From: Tubulanus polymorphus | Lineage: Eukaryota > Nemertea > Palaeonemertea > Tubulaniformes > Tubulanidae | Length of the DNA: 64,000 nt | Assembly (NCBI RefSeq): GCF_964204645.1 | Contig: NC_134027.1 | Coordinates: 10,032,485 to 10,096,484, forward strand | Reading direction: 5' to 3' | In this document: in pieces, positions 63,301-64,000 of the stretch | How positions within the stretch are numbered: position 1 is the first letter of the stretch | Layout of the letters: each line of letters opens with the position of its first letter | The notes under the pieces: generated by a model | Databases searched by the model: none | Seen by the model: the letters and a program-made list of their open reading frames with translations, nothing else | Told to the model about the DNA's origin: nothing | Made by a program: the position numbers and the translations under genes

Positions 63301-64000
63301 GGCTCAAATTTTTTTTTGATTTTGCCAAAATGAAATATTCATCGTAACAAATGTTCAGTGTTGAATACGCGTTAACATAAAGTCGGAAATATCAGAGGGT
63401 TAATTTCGCCAAGCGTAGTGGGTCTAATGGCTTTAGACACTTGACTGACTGTCGACTCTGACTTCTGATTGCTGGGGTTAGCTAATGAGTGTTGATATGT
63501 GAAAAAAAAGTCAATAAATGAGCAGGACATATCTGGGTTAATTAGTATGGAATCGATAGAATTTTTTTCTAGTTCAACTGCTCAACTTGACTGCCATTTT
63601 ATGGCCAGTTTTCAAAGAAATAGTTTTAATATGAGTAAGAGAATGAATATATATGGCTTTGTAACATCTCATTACACTACATATATATAATATATATTGT
63701 GATATTATAGCATGTAAAGGGTCTCAAAGGGGCGATAAGCTGCTGACTGTATTGAGAACTTGGTATTTTAGATTTCACCCATGGGTAAACTGTTGAAACC
63801 AGAATCCTGTTGCACACTTCTTAACGAAATGTTGTTTGCTAAAGGTCAAAATTTGATTATGGGCCTACAATGGAATGGAGGATCTATGGGATATTATGAA
63901 GGGGTGAATCTTGAAATAGGAATGGGCACTTAATTTGAAAAGGGCAGATTTGGCAATGCGAGGGCTGCAAGCGCTTACATTACTGGGGGTTCTGGTGGCC
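60348..64000 (+). other. Testin-like intron 2 (continues past the window)
   Basis: No further coding exon recognised. It contains a (CAT)n microsatellite at about 61391-61415 and a moderately GC-rich patch at 61430-61630 with a TATATATA motif upstream (61221). No conserved protein was found in the ORFs at 62673-62936 or 63499-63690. Confidence 0.45.
61391..61415. repeat. (CAT)n microsatellite
   Basis: About eight CAT repeats. Confidence 0.9.

Overview
This is eukaryotic, intron-rich DNA from an invertebrate animal genome. AT-rich introns and intergenic DNA surround GC-richer exons with GT-AG junctions. Many dispersed small inverted-repeat elements, a satellite-bearing transposon and a decayed non-LTR retrotransposon suggest a lophotrochozoan, perhaps a mollusc. 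That placement is an inference from gene structure and protein divergence and was not tested.

Positions 1-35503 (+) hold the 3' part of a HUWE1/MULE ubiquitin-ligase gene. I resolved 56 coding exons that join into one frame of 3968 codons plus stop. They run from the armadillo-like DUF913 region through UBA, UIM, WWE, an acidic tract and UBM repeats to the complete C-terminal HECT domain. The start of the gene lies before the window. Introns carry two SNORD55/U39-like box C/D snoRNA genes (22.0-22.5 kb) and four copies of a second box C/D-like RNA family with no recognised target (13.5, 15.3, 18.8 and 20.4 kb). They also carry piggyBac-type MITEs and other foldbacks.

Positions 35.5-40.3 kb hold the HUWE1 3' flank, with microsatellites and MITEs. 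From 40290 to 53529 (+) lies an SLC2A13/HMIT-type sugar transporter locus. It has an upstream two-exon module (40290-41124) encoding TM1-TM5, a second first exon (47387), two adjacent 160-nt exon-2 versions that look mutually exclusive, and seven shared downstream exons. A 4993-bp transposon-like element (42350-47342) lies between the two modules. It has 67-bp inverted ends and an 8-bp target duplication, is largely filled by a ~191-bp satellite array, and ends 44 bp before the second start codon.

From 55.7 to 58.5 kb is a 5'-truncated non-LTR retrotransposon on the minus strand with a one-base deletion in its reverse transcriptase. Right after it, at 58637 (+), begins a testin-like (TES) gene. 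Only its first two coding exons lie inside the window, and the rest is intron to the end.
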